From contig CANMLK010000010.1 of the NCBI GenBank assembly GCA_947498445.1, positions 1 through 38,129 on the forward strand: 38,129 nucleotides of DNA. The letters run 5' to 3'. Source of the DNA: Beijerinckiaceae bacterium (GTDB lineage Bacteria > Pseudomonadota > Alphaproteobacteria > Rhizobiales > Beijerinckiaceae). A program made the position numbers and the translations under genes. The notes under the pieces are model-generated. The model was given only the letters and a program-made list of their open reading frames with translations, was not told where the DNA came from and ran no database searches. Shown here in pieces: positions 8,646-17,188 of the stretch (within the stretch, counting starts at the first letter, position 1; each line of letters starts with the position of its first letter).

Positions 8646-9638
8646 ATGAAGCTTGGCGTCTGGGCTCCCCTGCCCCACACAATCGGTCGCGAGACTGAAA
8701 TTGATCTTGCGCTGGATGAACTCGGTTCGCCCGGGCGTGGACTCAGGGTTGATCGCTCCTACGCCTTCGTCAGAGACGTGGTGAAGCGCGCTGAGGAGAT
8801 CGGTTTCGACATCACTCTAGTGGCGGAGCGACTTGTCGCGCGTGATCTGGAGGCCTGGGTGGTCGCGTCCGCCCTCGCTGTCGAGACATCGCGCATCGAG
8901 ATCATGACCGCCGTGCATCCGGGGATTTTCCCGCCGCAACTAGTCTCCAAGATGGCGGCGTCTCTGGACAGGCTTTCTGGCGGGCGCGCCTGCCTCAACA
9001 TGGTGCCCGGCCGTCGCTCGCATGAGTTCGCGCTTTACGGAAACAATGGCTGGATTGAGGACACGCACGCGCGTTACCGACGGGTTGACGAATTTCTGCG
9101 CGTCGTGAAAGGGCTCTGGGGCATGGAGCCTTTCACGCTTGAGGGAGAGTTTTTCGATGTGCGCGACGCCAGCGTCGCGACCAAGCCGTTTCGCTTACCA
9201 ATCCCAATTTACGCGGCGAGCGGGTCGCCGCTGGGGCAGGAGATCATCGCGCGCGAGTGTGACTTGTGGTTCGCGTCCTACGAGCCGGGGCATGAAAATT
9301 ACGAGAAAAATCTCGAACTGATGCGTGCGGATGCGGGCGCCATGCGCGCGCGGGCGGCGCGGCACGGTCGCGAAATCGGCATCGGCGTGAGCACGCATGT
9401 CGCGTTTGGCGCGACCCTGGCGCAGGCGAAGGGCGAAGCGCTTCGCATTGAGACAGACCCGGCGTCGGCCGTCGCGGCAAAATCGCTCGGCGCCGGTCTC
9501 GTTGGGCCGCCAGAGCTGATCGCAGAGCGTATTCGAGTCTACGAAGAGCTTGGCGTCACATGTCTCATGCTGCAGTTCCACCCCATGCGGGAGGGACTGG
9601 AGCGTTTTGCACGCGATGTTATGCCTCTCATTCGCTGA
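8646..9638 (+). CDS. Luciferase-like (LLM class) flavin-dependent monooxygenase
   Basis: The 330-residue protein has the bacterial luciferase-like TIM-barrel fold with FMNH2, related to alkanesulfonate monooxygenase (SsuD) and dimethylsulfone monooxygenase (SfnG). Visible features are the N-terminus MKLGVWAPLPHTIG, the run AVHPGIFPPQLVSKMAASLDRLS..R, NMVPG and the substrate-loop region FFDVRDASV. The ATG is preceded only by a weak GGGTTGA, but the N-terminus aligns with the family, so the start is kept. The gene stands alone and diverges from glgX. It ends at a strong hairpin (9649-9681) shared with the convergent Bug gene. Members oxidise organosulfur compounds or other small substrates; the substrate cannot be read from the sequence. 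Confidence 0.88.
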   Translation: MKLGVWAPLPHTIGRETEIDLALDELGSPGRGLRVDRSYAFVRDVVKRAEEIGFDITLVAERLVARDLEAWVVASALAVETSRIEIMTAVHPGIFPPQLVSKMAASLDRLSGGRACLNMVPGRRSHEFALYGNNGWIEDTHARYRRVDEFLRVVKGLWGMEPFTLEGEFFDVRDASVATKPFRLPIPIYAASGSPLGQEIIARECDLWFASYEPGHENYEKNLELMRADAGAMRARAARHGREIGIGVSTHVAFGATLAQAKGEALRIETDPASAVAAKSLGAGLVGPPELIAERIRVYEELGVTCLMLQFHPMREGLERFARDVMPLIR

Positions 9639-9648
9639 GCGGCAGTCG

Positions 9649-9681
9649 AGCCGGGATGGCGCAATGCGCGTCATCCCGGCT
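9649..9681. terminator. Bidirectional Rho-independent terminator
   Basis: A perfect inverted repeat has arms AGCCGGGATG (9649-9658) and CATCCCGGCT (9672-9681). The loop itself contains GCGC-AAT-GCGC. On the plus strand the stem is followed by ATCGTTTTATTT. It sits between the converging monooxygenase gene (stop at 9638) and Bug gene (stop at 9688) and is well placed to end both transcripts. Confidence 0.8.
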
Positions 9682-9687
9682 ATCGTT

Positions 9688-10719
9688 TTATTTACGGTCG
9701 AAGTATTTGCGTGCGCGATCGCGAACGCTTTGAGGCGTTGCGAACAACTCGCTCACCACCTGCCGCATTTCGTCTGGGTCAACGTAGTCAATATCGATCT
9801 GCGCCGCGACGGCCTCCTTGATGAACTCGGGGCTCTTGAGCATTTCGGCGAAGGCCTTACGCACGGCGGCGATGCGATCTGCAGGCACGCCCGGCGCCAT
9901 TGCGAACGGGTGACCCAACTGGCTGCCGGCGGTCACGACCTTGAAGACAGCAAGGTCAGTCTTGTCCTTGATAATGTCTTCAAGATGGGGACTTTTCGCA
10001 AGGTCCGGCTGCTTGCGGCCCGAGTATGTGAGCACGGCGATGTCGCCGTCCGTAATCCAGCCCGGCTTGTTCGCCTTGACGCTTCCCCAGGAATTATTGC
10101 GCGCGTCGACTTCCCCACGCTCCATTGCAAGATTCAGCGCGCCTGAACCGGTATATCCCGGCACCATGCGAAATTTTGTGCCCGCCATGTCGTTGAGCAT
10201 GAGCGGATACATATAGGTAATGCCCGACGAGCCAATTGACCCGACGATGACTTCGCGCTGGCGCGCATCCTCAATGCTCGAAACACCGGTCCGCTTCTTG
10301 TAGGCGATCATTGTTTCGATTGTTGGAGCGGGCGAGCCAATCCATTCGAGCTGGCGCGCATCAAACTGCGCGCCCTCCATTCCCACTGCCTGAAACGTGG
10401 CGAGGCCGTTCTGGATGAGGCCAATATAGCTGCCGTCCTTGGGCGCGACATTGTAGAGATAATTCGCCATCACAAGGCCCGTTGCGCCCGTCATGTTCTG
10501 CGCAACCGGCGTCGGACGGCCGGGGATAAATCGCACGATATGACGCGCGACGAGGCGAAGCGTGAGGTCGTAGGCGCCGCCGGCGCTCACACCCACGAGC
10601 AGGTTGAGATTCTTGCCTTTGTAAAAAGCCTCTACCGGGTCTGCGCTCTGCGCAATCGAGGCGCCTGACAAAGCAAGCGGCGAAACCGCGACGGCGGCGG
10701 CGAGCAAAAGTGCACGCAT
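9688..10719 (-). CDS. Bug/TctC-family periplasmic substrate-binding protein (orphan 1)
   Basis: Bug proteins bind small carboxylates in the periplasm, usually for tripartite tricarboxylate transporters. The chosen ATG at 10719 has GGAGG eight bases upstream and gives 343 residues starting MRALLLAAAVAVSPLALSG, a signal peptide with a probable cleavage site near SIAQS. The mature part shows the family run FYKGKNLNLLVGVSAGGAYD, then YLYNVAPKDGSYIG, VGSIGSSG and LAMERGEVDARNN. An in-frame ATG at 10734 also exists. It is the last gene of the SDR-AKR-Rieske-Bug-aldolase-Bug operon, after a 121 bp gap, so it may have an extra promoter. No tctA or tctB is adjacent. The VAPKDG/MERGEVD style differs from the TctC at 30621 and is shared by the other orphans. 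Confidence 0.93.
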   Translation of the reverse strand: MRALLLAAAVAVSPLALSGASIAQSADPVEAFYKGKNLNLLVGVSAGGAYDLTLRLVARHIVRFIPGRPTPVAQNMTGATGLVMANYLYNVAPKDGSYIGLIQNGLATFQAVGMEGAQFDARQLEWIGSPAPTIETMIAYKKRTGVSSIEDARQREVIVGSIGSSGITYMYPLMLNDMAGTKFRMVPGYTGSGALNLAMERGEVDARNNSWGSVKANKPGWITDGDIAVLTYSGRKQPDLAKSPHLEDIIKDKTDLAVFKVVTAGSQLGHPFAMAPGVPADRIAAVRKAFAEMLKSPEFIKEAVAAQIDIDYVDPDEMRQVVSELFATPQSVRDRARKYFDRK

Positions 10720-10840
10720 GAATTTCCCTCCCATGTTGGCGCGGCGGCGCTTATCGTCTGCGCTTGACCGCACGAAACGCATAAAACCAAAAGGCGCGCG
10801 AGCGCAAGTATACGCCCGCGCGGTTTGCCGTGTGATTAGG

Positions 10841-11575
10841 TCAGGAGTCGATGCGAATACCGCCTTGCGGCGCGCAATAGGGGCAGGTCGCGTTCGCGCG
10901 CCGCACCAGATACGCAAAAACATTCGAATGCAGGTCTGGCCTGTTGGCCTTCGCCGCTTTGGCTGCCAGTTCTTCTGTCTTGACGAGAAGCTTGGGGCCT
11001 CCAGCCGCCTCTGCTGCCAACTGAACGCGGCACGCGCGCTCAAGCTTGAGGCCGAGCCAGACAGTCTCTTCAATACTGGACGAACATGTCACGATGCCGT
11101 GGTTGCGTAAGATGAGCGCCTGCTTGTCGCCCATGGTGCGCGCCACCGCCTCGCCCCGCTCTTTCGTCGTGATGAGATCGGTCGTCTCAGCAAAGACCGG
11201 CACCCCGGCGTAGAAAATCGACCCATCGTTGCTCACCGGCAGAAGCGGCTTGTCGAGCGACGAGAAGGCGACGGCGGCCTCAGGGTGGGCATGCAGCACT
11301 GCATTGACATCCGGCCGCAGGCGAAGCACTTCCGAATGAATCCACACTTCGTTGTGACGGGCCGATGGACCGGCGGTCTTCTGCCCTTCAAGGTTGACCG
11401 TGATGATGTTCTCAATGGTCATCTCATCGAGACCCATGCCGGCTGGCTTCATCAGAAACTGGTCGGGGCGATCGGGCAAGCGCATGCTGATGTGCCCGGC
11501 GACATAATCGCCGAGTCCTTCGTGCACCAGCACGCGACCTGCGTTTTTCAGACGTTCCTTGAGATCCTCGTACAT
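10841..11575 (-). CDS. Class II aldolase/adducin-family protein, possible aromatic-acid decarboxylase
   Basis: This 244-residue protein has the class II aldolase fold with its zinc site: E76 (HNEVWIH), H95 and H97 (VLHAHPEA) and H159 (RNHGIVT), the same arrangement as fuculose-1-phosphate aldolase (E73, H92, H94, H155). The start at 11575 follows AGGAGGCGCGCC, a clear ribosome binding site, and lies 13 bases after the upstream Bug stop. Some family members, such as the 3,4-dihydroxyphthalate decarboxylases, decarboxylate aromatic acids rather than cleave sugars. Next to a phthalate-dioxygenase-type Rieske enzyme and a dehydrogenase that is the most attractive role, but it is inference from context. 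Retro-aldol cleavage of a ring-fission product is the alternative. Confidence 0.9.
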   Translation of the reverse strand: MYEDLKERLKNAGRVLVHEGLGDYVAGHISMRLPDRPDQFLMKPAGMGLDEMTIENIITVNLEGQKTAGPSARHNEVWIHSEVLRLRPDVNAVLHAHPEAAVAFSSLDKPLLPVSNDGSIFYAGVPVFAETTDLITTKERGEAVARTMGDKQALILRNHGIVTCSSSIEETVWLGLKLERACRVQLAAEAAGGPKLLVKTEELAAKAAKANRPDLHSNVFAYLVRRANATCPYCAPQGGIRIDS

Positions 11576-11588
11576 GGCGCGCCTCCTG

Positions 11589-12623
11589 TTATTGTTCGAT
11601 AAGCTTCTTGTAGAGATCGATGACGGGGCGCGGCGTCTGCGCCGCGCGCTGAATGATCGCCAGCACTTCATCGCCGGGAATGGGATCGACGAGGAAGTTC
11701 ATTTTCTTTGCGTCGGCGAGGAAGCCGGCATCCTTGCCCATCTGGTCGAACGCGCTCTTGAGCGCGGCAGCCCTATCCTTGGGAACGCTGGCGGGCGCCG
11801 CGACGGGAAGCGCCATCTCGAACGGCATTTCAGCAAATGCAAGCAGCGCGCGCATGGCCGGATCTTGCGTAAGTTCGCGCGCGAGTGGAACATCGGCGAG
11901 CGAAGACAGGCGAGCCCGTCGACCCGTCTGCACGAGCGGACGTAGACCACCCTTCTCCCATATGTCGCGCATGTTCGTCTGGAAGAAACTGACGTCGGCG
12001 TATTGACCATCAACCTCATTGCGCTGCTGTGCAAGATTGATCTCAGCCGCGCCAGGATAACCGCGAACGAGGTCATGCTTCAGGCCCAGTGCGTGCTGCA
12101 CGACGAGCGCGATGGTGAGATTGGTCGAGCCGGCGCGATTGGCGCCAATCCGCAATACGGGTGCAGAAGCGCCTTGCAGCTCCTGAATTTTCCGTACCGA
12201 ATGACTGGAGTTGACAGACAGAATGTAGGAATCGTTTGCGTATGCGGAAAGTGAGCCAATCCACGTAAGCTTCAAAGGATCGAAGCGAACATTGGGATCG
12301 CCGGTAAGCGCAAGTTGCGGCAATCCGCGCTGCAAAGTGCCAATTTGAGTGCCGTCGCTTTCGCCGGCGCCAAAGCGGTTCCCAAGGCCGATGCCTCCAG
12401 CGGAGGGCTGATTTTGCACGACGAGCGTTGGCTTGCCGGGAATAAACTGGCCCATGTTTCGGGCAAGGAGACGACCCGTGGTGTCGTAGATGCCCCCTGC
12501 GGAAAAGGGCACGATCACGTTGACCGTCTTGCCCGTATAAAACTGCTCCACCGATTGCGCGTGTGCGATGGAGCTGGCTGCAAGCAAAGCGGCCGCCGTA
12601 AAAATCTGCGTTCCCGTCTTCAT
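11589..12623 (-). CDS. Bug/TctC-family periplasmic substrate-binding protein (orphan 2)
   Basis: From the ATG at 12623 the protein has 344 residues with a signal peptide (MKTGTQIFTAAALLAASSIAHA, cleavage near AHAQS). The mature N-terminus VEQFYTGKTVNVIVPFSAGG and YDTTGRLLARN are typical of Bug proteins, as are IGANRAGSTN and LAQQRNEVDG. The usual APKDG block is replaced by GAGESDGTQIG, so this copy is divergent in that ligand loop. It lies between the Rieske gene and the class II aldolase gene, 13 bases from the latter, and probably delivers or senses the pathway substrate. An upstream in-frame ATG at 12650 would lengthen the signal peptide by nine residues and is less likely. No TctA/TctB partners are adjacent. 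Confidence 0.92.
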   Translation of the reverse strand: MKTGTQIFTAAALLAASSIAHAQSVEQFYTGKTVNVIVPFSAGGIYDTTGRLLARNMGQFIPGKPTLVVQNQPSAGGIGLGNRFGAGESDGTQIGTLQRGLPQLALTGDPNVRFDPLKLTWIGSLSAYANDSYILSVNSSHSVRKIQELQGASAPVLRIGANRAGSTNLTIALVVQHALGLKHDLVRGYPGAAEINLAQQRNEVDGQYADVSFFQTNMRDIWEKGGLRPLVQTGRRARLSSLADVPLARELTQDPAMRALLAFAEMPFEMALPVAAPASVPKDRAAALKSAFDQMGKDAGFLADAKKMNFLVDPIPGDEVLAIIQRAAQTPRPVIDLYKKLIEQ

Positions 12624-12675
12624 TCGTTTTCCCACCCATGTGTGGCGCATTCATGCGCCCATTAGTTGCTTTTCT

Positions 12676-13965
12676 TCAGGCCGGCTCGGGCTCGCAGACA
12701 AGGCGCCAATCAGCGCCCACTGGCACCATGCCTTCGCCGCTCGAAAGAGCCTTGTAGTCCACTTGCTGTCCAAGGCCTACAGGCGCGGCGCCCTCGCGGG
12801 CGAGTTTTTCAGCGGCGTCTATAATCGTCCGGCGGAAATGAATGACCGCAAGATCGCTTGCGCCAAGATGTTCGCGCGCACGATTGACGATCGGGCCCAT
12901 GCTTTCCTGCACGGCGAAATCCTCCGTGTTGATGCCGTAGATGCCGGAGAACGAACGCCCCGACGTCATCGACTCACGATCCTGCATCCAGTTGTTGTCT
13001 CGCTTCCCGATCTTTCGAAACTGTTCGTCCATATCCAAGCCAACGCGCATGCCGTGCTGTTCGAGATAGCGTTCGCGCGTGTCCTCGTCGATAGGCGCCT
13101 CGCGCTTCCACAGCACGTAGTAGAACATCGTGTGTTCGTCATCGATCGGCACGAACATCTGCATCGACGCCCAGCCCTTGGGTGCGGGAAAAATCGAGTA
13201 GACCGGAGCAACATAAAGCGTCACGCGCACATAAGTGTTGCTTTCGGGATTCTTCATTGGGCGGCGAAGCGCAGCGTACCTGAAACCGTAAGGCTGCTGC
13301 TCAACCTCGAGCCGAGGGGCTCCATCGTTGGAAGGTCGCGTAAACTGGGCGACCTTCAGATCCGTGTCTTCCGTGATGCTAAGGCCGCCCTTGGGCTTGA
13401 TGCCGTCGGAATGCAGATAATTGGAATGGGCGGAATCAAGCACACCCTCGATACATTGCGCCCAGTTACACTCTTCACGCGAACGCATGACAATGACGTG
13501 AGACGCTGGAAGATCGGAAAAATCAAAATCCAGCGGCGGCGGCTGCAGATCCGGCGGCCCCATATAACCAAAAACGAAGACGCCGGATTCGCGCACAGGA
13601 TAGGCTGCGAACTTCACGCGCTCTTTCATGCGGCTGCCCTCTGGTTCGGCTGGCGTTTCCGCAACCTGGCCGTCGCCATTCATGACCCAGCCGTGATAAA
13701 GGCAGCGCAAGCCGCACTCTTCATTGCGCGCCAGCGCCAGCGACACGCCCCGATGCGGGCACGCCTCGTCGATAAGGCCGAGGGAGCCATCGGGACTGCG
13801 GAACGCAACAAGATTTTCGCCCAGCAAGCGCACGCGCTTGGGCGCGCCGCCCGCCACAAGATCGGCGGCAAGGCACACGGGAAGCCAGTAGCGCCGCATC
13901 AATTGGCCCATCGGCGTCGATGCGCCTGTGCGGCAGAGCGTTTCGTTCTTGTCAGCAGTCAGCAT
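12676..13965 (-). CDS. Rieske non-haem iron oxygenase alpha subunit, phthalate 4,5-dioxygenase-like
   Basis: This 429-residue protein hydroxylates or O-demethylates aromatic acids using O2 and electrons from a reductase. The Rieske [2Fe-2S] ligands are C69 and H71 (CPHRG) and C88 and H91 (CLYHGW). The mononuclear iron site follows the D-x2-H-x4-H pattern: D177, H180 and H185 in EGVLDSAHSNYLH. The N-terminal MGQLMRRYWLPV run and the EGVLDSAH motif are characteristic of the phthalate 4,5-dioxygenase (Pht3/OphA) group, whose members have only alpha subunits. The start has GGAG upstream (GGAGAACATCGGATG). It is the third gene of the operon, 28 bases after the AKR gene. No ferredoxin or reductase gene is present in the window, so electrons must come from elsewhere. 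The exact substrate is unknown. Confidence 0.93.
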   Translation of the reverse strand: MLTADKNETLCRTGASTPMGQLMRRYWLPVCLAADLVAGGAPKRVRLLGENLVAFRSPDGSLGLIDEACPHRGVSLALARNEECGLRCLYHGWVMNGDGQVAETPAEPEGSRMKERVKFAAYPVRESGVFVFGYMGPPDLQPPPLDFDFSDLPASHVIVMRSREECNWAQCIEGVLDSAHSNYLHSDGIKPKGGLSITEDTDLKVAQFTRPSNDGAPRLEVEQQPYGFRYAALRRPMKNPESNTYVRVTLYVAPVYSIFPAPKGWASMQMFVPIDDEHTMFYYVLWKREAPIDEDTRERYLEQHGMRVGLDMDEQFRKIGKRDNNWMQDRESMTSGRSFSGIYGINTEDFAVQESMGPIVNRAREHLGASDLAVIHFRRTIIDAAEKLAREGAAPVGLGQQVDYKALSSGEGMVPVGADWRLVCEPEPA

Positions 13966-13993
13966 CCGATGTTCTCCGGATCAACCAGGGCGC

Positions 13994-15043
13994 TCACAAA
14001 GCGCCCTCATCAAGATAAAAATTTGCGGCATAGGCAGCGTTGATCTGCGTCCACTCATCTGATGAAAGTAGCGGTACGCCTTCGACCGCAGCAACTTCCT
14101 GAAGCTGCGCGATCTCCGAAAAACCGCCCACGATGGTCGATACAGCGGGATGCGCGAGCGCGAACTGGTACGCAGCAACGGGCAACGTGCGCGGCGGACG
14201 ATGCAAGAAGGCGAAGGCGCGTCCGCGCTGGATTTCCGGCGTGAAGGTTTCCGGCTGGCGCGTGTAGATGCCGCCGGCGTGGCGATGACGCCCGCCCGCG
14301 CCTTGCTCTACCACCTGATGGGTGAGCGCGCCGCCAGACAGCGGACGAATAACGGCGACGCCAACGCCGCATTCGCCAGCGTGGGTGATGATGCCGTCAT
14401 AATCGTCGTAGCCCGCGCCATAGCGAACGCCCGCCGGATTCATTCCCGCCGTGGGGTTGACCATGTTGTACCAGCAATTGATGGCGTGATAGCTGCCCGA
14501 AGACAACACGCGCTTGGCGGGTTCCGGCTCAGCGCTTTCGCAGGTGAAGCCGAACCAGCGGATTTTTCCTGCGTCACGCATGCGCTCGAGGCCCTCCAGC
14601 GCAGGCCCCAGCATGTCGTCAGGCGTGAGAGGCAACCAGTGCGCGGCGGATGGATCACGCGTTGAGCGCGGCGGGTTATGGATCATCATGACGTCGATGC
14701 AATCGACGCCGAGGCGCCGCAGGCTTGCTTCGGTTGAAGCGATCACCTTGCCGGCGATGTCATCAACATCACCGGGCATGACCTCCACCTTCGTCGATAC
14801 ATGGAGCGGGCGCGGAACGTCACGCGCGAAACGCTTCAGCGCCAGACCAAGGTTTTCTTCCGCCCGGCCCTTGCCGTAGTCGGGCGATGTGTCGAAATAA
14901 TTGACGCCGATGGACAGTGCGTATTCGAACGACTTCCAGCGATCGGCCTCAGGCGCGATCGTCATCAGTCCCGCGTTATCACCGGTGCCAAAGGCGATTT
15001 CCGAAACATCGAGATCGGTTTTGCCGAGTGGGCGATACCGCAT
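13994..15043 (-). CDS. Aldo/keto reductase
   Basis: This is a 349-residue NAD(P)H-dependent cytosolic oxidoreductase with the AKR tetrad intact: D51 and Y56 (NYFDTSPDYGKG), K85 (VSTKVEV) and H122 (MMIHNPP). The N-terminus RPLGKTDLDVSEIAFGTG is typical of the L-fucose/D-threo-aldose dehydrogenase-like and auxiliary AKR groups. It lies 38 bases after the SDR gene and 28 bases before the Rieske gene, so it is co-transcribed with both. It may oxidise or reduce a pathway aldehyde or alcohol; the substrate cannot be inferred. An insertion-rich segment at about 260-290 (GAGGRHRHAGGIYTRQPE) lies in a variable loop. Confidence 0.9.
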   Translation of the reverse strand: MRYRPLGKTDLDVSEIAFGTGDNAGLMTIAPEADRWKSFEYALSIGVNYFDTSPDYGKGRAEENLGLALKRFARDVPRPLHVSTKVEVMPGDVDDIAGKVIASTEASLRRLGVDCIDVMMIHNPPRSTRDPSAAHWLPLTPDDMLGPALEGLERMRDAGKIRWFGFTCESAEPEPAKRVLSSGSYHAINCWYNMVNPTAGMNPAGVRYGAGYDDYDGIITHAGECGVGVAVIRPLSGGALTHQVVEQGAGGRHRHAGGIYTRQPETFTPEIQRGRAFAFLHRPPRTLPVAAYQFALAHPAVSTIVGGFSEIAQLQEVAAVEGVPLLSSDEWTQINAAYAANFYLDEGAL

Positions 15044-15081
15044 ATTCGTCTGCCCTGCTCTTCTGGATCGTCTGCTGAGAC

Positions 15082-15888
15082 TTACGTTGCACTCTGATGA
15101 ATGTCCGCCAACGCTGTGCCTTTGAACGCAGTCTGCCCGCCATCGACGAGGAGATCCGTTCCGGTGATGAAGGAGGCTTCGTTGGAGGCAAGGAAGACCG
15201 CGGCAGCAGCAACTTCTTCAACTGTTCCAGTGCGGCCCAACACCTGCCCCCGGCCGCGGACCTTGTTTGAATTCTCACGCGTGCCAAACCGACGCAACGA
15301 GCGCGCCGTGTCTATGGGACCAGGAGAAATCGTGTTGGCGCGGATGTTGTGCGGGCCATAGTCGATGGCCAGAACACGCGTGAAGTGCATCAGCGCGGCT
15401 TTCGTGGAGCAATAAGCTGAGCGGCCCGGCAGGCCGAAGTGCCCATGGCTGGAGGCAATATTGACGACTGACCCGCCACCCGCAGCGCGAATATGGCCAA
15501 GGACGTATTTGCACATCAGGAAAACGCCGGTGAAATTGACATCGAGCGCGTTGCGCCATGCTGCGACAGACAAGGTTTCGACGTTGCCGTCGGGCGACAG
15601 GGTTGCTGATGCATTGACGAGATCGGTAATCTTGCCAAAAGTCTGAACGGCGAAACGCCCCGCGTTGCCACAGTCCTCTTCGCTGGACACGTCAACCTTC
15701 AAGCCGACGGCTTTTCCGCCCGCCGCGACGATTTCCCCGGCCACGAGGTCAGCTTTTTCCTGCGAGATGTCGCAGACCACAACGCTGGCGCCTTCTGCTG
15801 AATAGCGGCGCGCGATTGCGCCGCCAATTTCGCCGCCGCCACCCGCAATCACCGCAACGCGTCCAGCCATAAGCTCGCCATTTGGCAT
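15082..15888 (-). CDS. Short-chain dehydrogenase/reductase (SDR), possible dihydrodiol dehydrogenase
   Basis: This 268-residue classical SDR starts at 15888 behind GGGAGGACGACG. The Rossmann glycine motif is AGGGGEIGGAIA (15-26), slightly unusual in having Gly for the Thr of TGxxxGxG. NNAG is replaced by NASA (92-95). The catalytic residues S146, Y159 and K163 (SAYCSTK) are present, and the C-terminal TGTDLLVDGG is typical. As the first gene of the operon with a Rieske oxygenase, it could rearomatise a cis-dihydrodiol, but phthalate dihydrodiol dehydrogenases of known pathways belong to several families, so this is inference. The promoter should lie in 15889-16076. Confidence 0.92.
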   Translation of the reverse strand: MPNGELMAGRVAVIAGGGGEIGGAIARRYSAEGASVVVCDISQEKADLVAGEIVAAGGKAVGLKVDVSSEEDCGNAGRFAVQTFGKITDLVNASATLSPDGNVETLSVAAWRNALDVNFTGVFLMCKYVLGHIRAAGGGSVVNIASSHGHFGLPGRSAYCSTKAALMHFTRVLAIDYGPHNIRANTISPGPIDTARSLRRFGTRENSNKVRGRGQVLGRTGTVEEVAAAAVFLASNEASFITGTDLLVDGGQTAFKGTALADIHQSAT

Positions 15889-15900
15889 CGTCGTCCTCCC

Positions 15901-16048
15901 AAGCATTTTGTCCAAGCATTTTGTGGCGCGAACATTCGTGTTTCGCGCGACGCGCGTCAAGAGGCGAAGGCTTGTCCTTCCTTGATGAACGGCCTTTTTT
16001 ATCCTAGCCTGTCCATCATAACAAAGCCGCGCATAGCAAAGCCGCGCA
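15901..16048. promoter_or_regulatory. Divergent promoter region with two pairs of short direct repeats
   Basis: Between the SDR operon (minus) and the Bug-TAXI-UbiD operon (plus), AAGCATTTTGT occurs twice, at 15901-15911 and 15914-15924. CAAAGCCGCGCA also occurs twice, at 16022-16033 and 16037-16048. Each pair has a period (13 and 15 bp) close to one and a half helical turns. They could be operators or tandem duplications. No consensus promoter was identified with confidence. Confidence 0.45.
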
Positions 16049-16076
16049 AATTGCGCCCGCCTTGGGAGAAACAAAA

Positions 16077-17096
16077 GTGACCAGTTGCAACTTGATTGTC
16101 TCTGCGGCGTTCACGGCCTTAACGGCGTTCGCCTCGCCTGCTTTCGCGCAGGCGGATTTCTTCAAAGGCAAGACAATCAGCGTCGACATCGGAGCAGATG
16201 TGGGCGGCGGCTTCGACGCTTATGGCCGCGTGATCGCAGAATTTTTGGGACGGCATGTTCCAGGCTCGCCCGTCGTGACGCCGCAGAACAGGCCGGGCGC
16301 CGGAGGGCGCGTCTCTGCAAACTGGCTTTATAACGTTGCGCCCAAGGATGGCACGGTCATCGGCGTGTTTGGAGGCTGGATCGCATTCGAGCCGCTGTGG
16401 GGCATTTCCGGCGTTCAATTCGACGCCACAAAGTTCAACTGGCTGGGAAACGCAAATCGCGAAGTGACGACCTGCGGCTTCTGGAACCGCTCGAAAGGAA
16501 CGTCACTCGACGCGTTGCGCGCGGGTGAGACGCTCGTCGGGTCTTATGGGCCCACCACTTCGATGACACAGGACGCCGTAGCGCTCAACGCGCTGATTGG
16601 CGCAAAGATCAAGGTGATCCACGGTTACAAGGGCACGCGCGACGTTGTACTGGCGGCGGAGCGCGGCGAGTTGGACGGCAGCTGCGGCCTGTGGATGTCG
16701 AGCGTGAAGTCGCAATATCAGAAATATCTCGACTCGGGCGAGCTTCGGCTTGTCGTGCAAATGGGCCTGGAGCGCCATCCCGAACTGCCAAATGTTCCCA
16801 ACGCTGCCGACCTCATCAAATCAGAAGATGATCGTCTGGCATTCAACCTGATTTTCGGGCAATTGGAGGTCGCACGCCCGGTTGCTGCACCTCCGGGCGT
16901 GCCTGCCGACCGGATCGCGATTTTACGCAAGGCGCTCGCCGATACCCTTGCGGACCCTGCGTTTGTGGCGACAGCCACAAAGCGCGGTCTCGAGGTGCGC
17001 CCCCTCGCGGGCGACAAAATGCAAGAGTTTGTCAAAGCCATTTATTCTTCACCGCAGCCGCTTGTGCAGCGCGTGACAAAAATGATGGGGTATTGA
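16077..17096 (+). CDS. Bug/TctC-family periplasmic substrate-binding protein (orphan 3)
   Basis: I chose the GTG at 16077 because GGGAGAA lies six bases before it. A TTG at 16062 is in frame but overlaps that ribosome binding site; it would, however, give the signal peptide a lysine, which the GTG form lacks. The protein has 339 residues with a hydrophobic leader ending at SPAFAQA. The mature part shows FFKGKTISVDIGADVGGGFD, YNVAPKDGTVIG, GYKGTRDVVLAAERGELDG and a C-terminal region like the other Bug proteins. Two cysteines, in TTCGFW and DGSCGLW, have counterparts in the orphan at 34708 (TCAVWH, GGCGF), so these two form a closer pair. It opens the plus-strand operon with the TAXI-like and UbiD genes. 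Confidence 0.9.
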   Translation: MTSCNLIVSAAFTALTAFASPAFAQADFFKGKTISVDIGADVGGGFDAYGRVIAEFLGRHVPGSPVVTPQNRPGAGGRVSANWLYNVAPKDGTVIGVFGGWIAFEPLWGISGVQFDATKFNWLGNANREVTTCGFWNRSKGTSLDALRAGETLVGSYGPTTSMTQDAVALNALIGAKIKVIHGYKGTRDVVLAAERGELDGSCGLWMSSVKSQYQKYLDSGELRLVVQMGLERHPELPNVPNAADLIKSEDDRLAFNLIFGQLEVARPVAAPPGVPADRIAILRKALADTLADPAFVATATKRGLEVRPLAGDKMQEFVKAIYSSPQPLVQRVTKMMGY

Positions 17097-17188
17097 TTTG
17101 CGCGACGCCTCGACTTGACAGGCATTCTGCGCTTTCCTTACTTGGCTTATCACAAAGATGCGGCGTAGCTCGCAGACACGGAGGACTT

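Noticed and set aside
12568-14043. 491-codon open frame on plus, antisense to the Rieske gene
   Set aside because: It is a shadow of a GC-rich gene: basic, His/Arg-rich composition, no family motifs, and the opposite strand encodes an oxygenase with all metal ligands.
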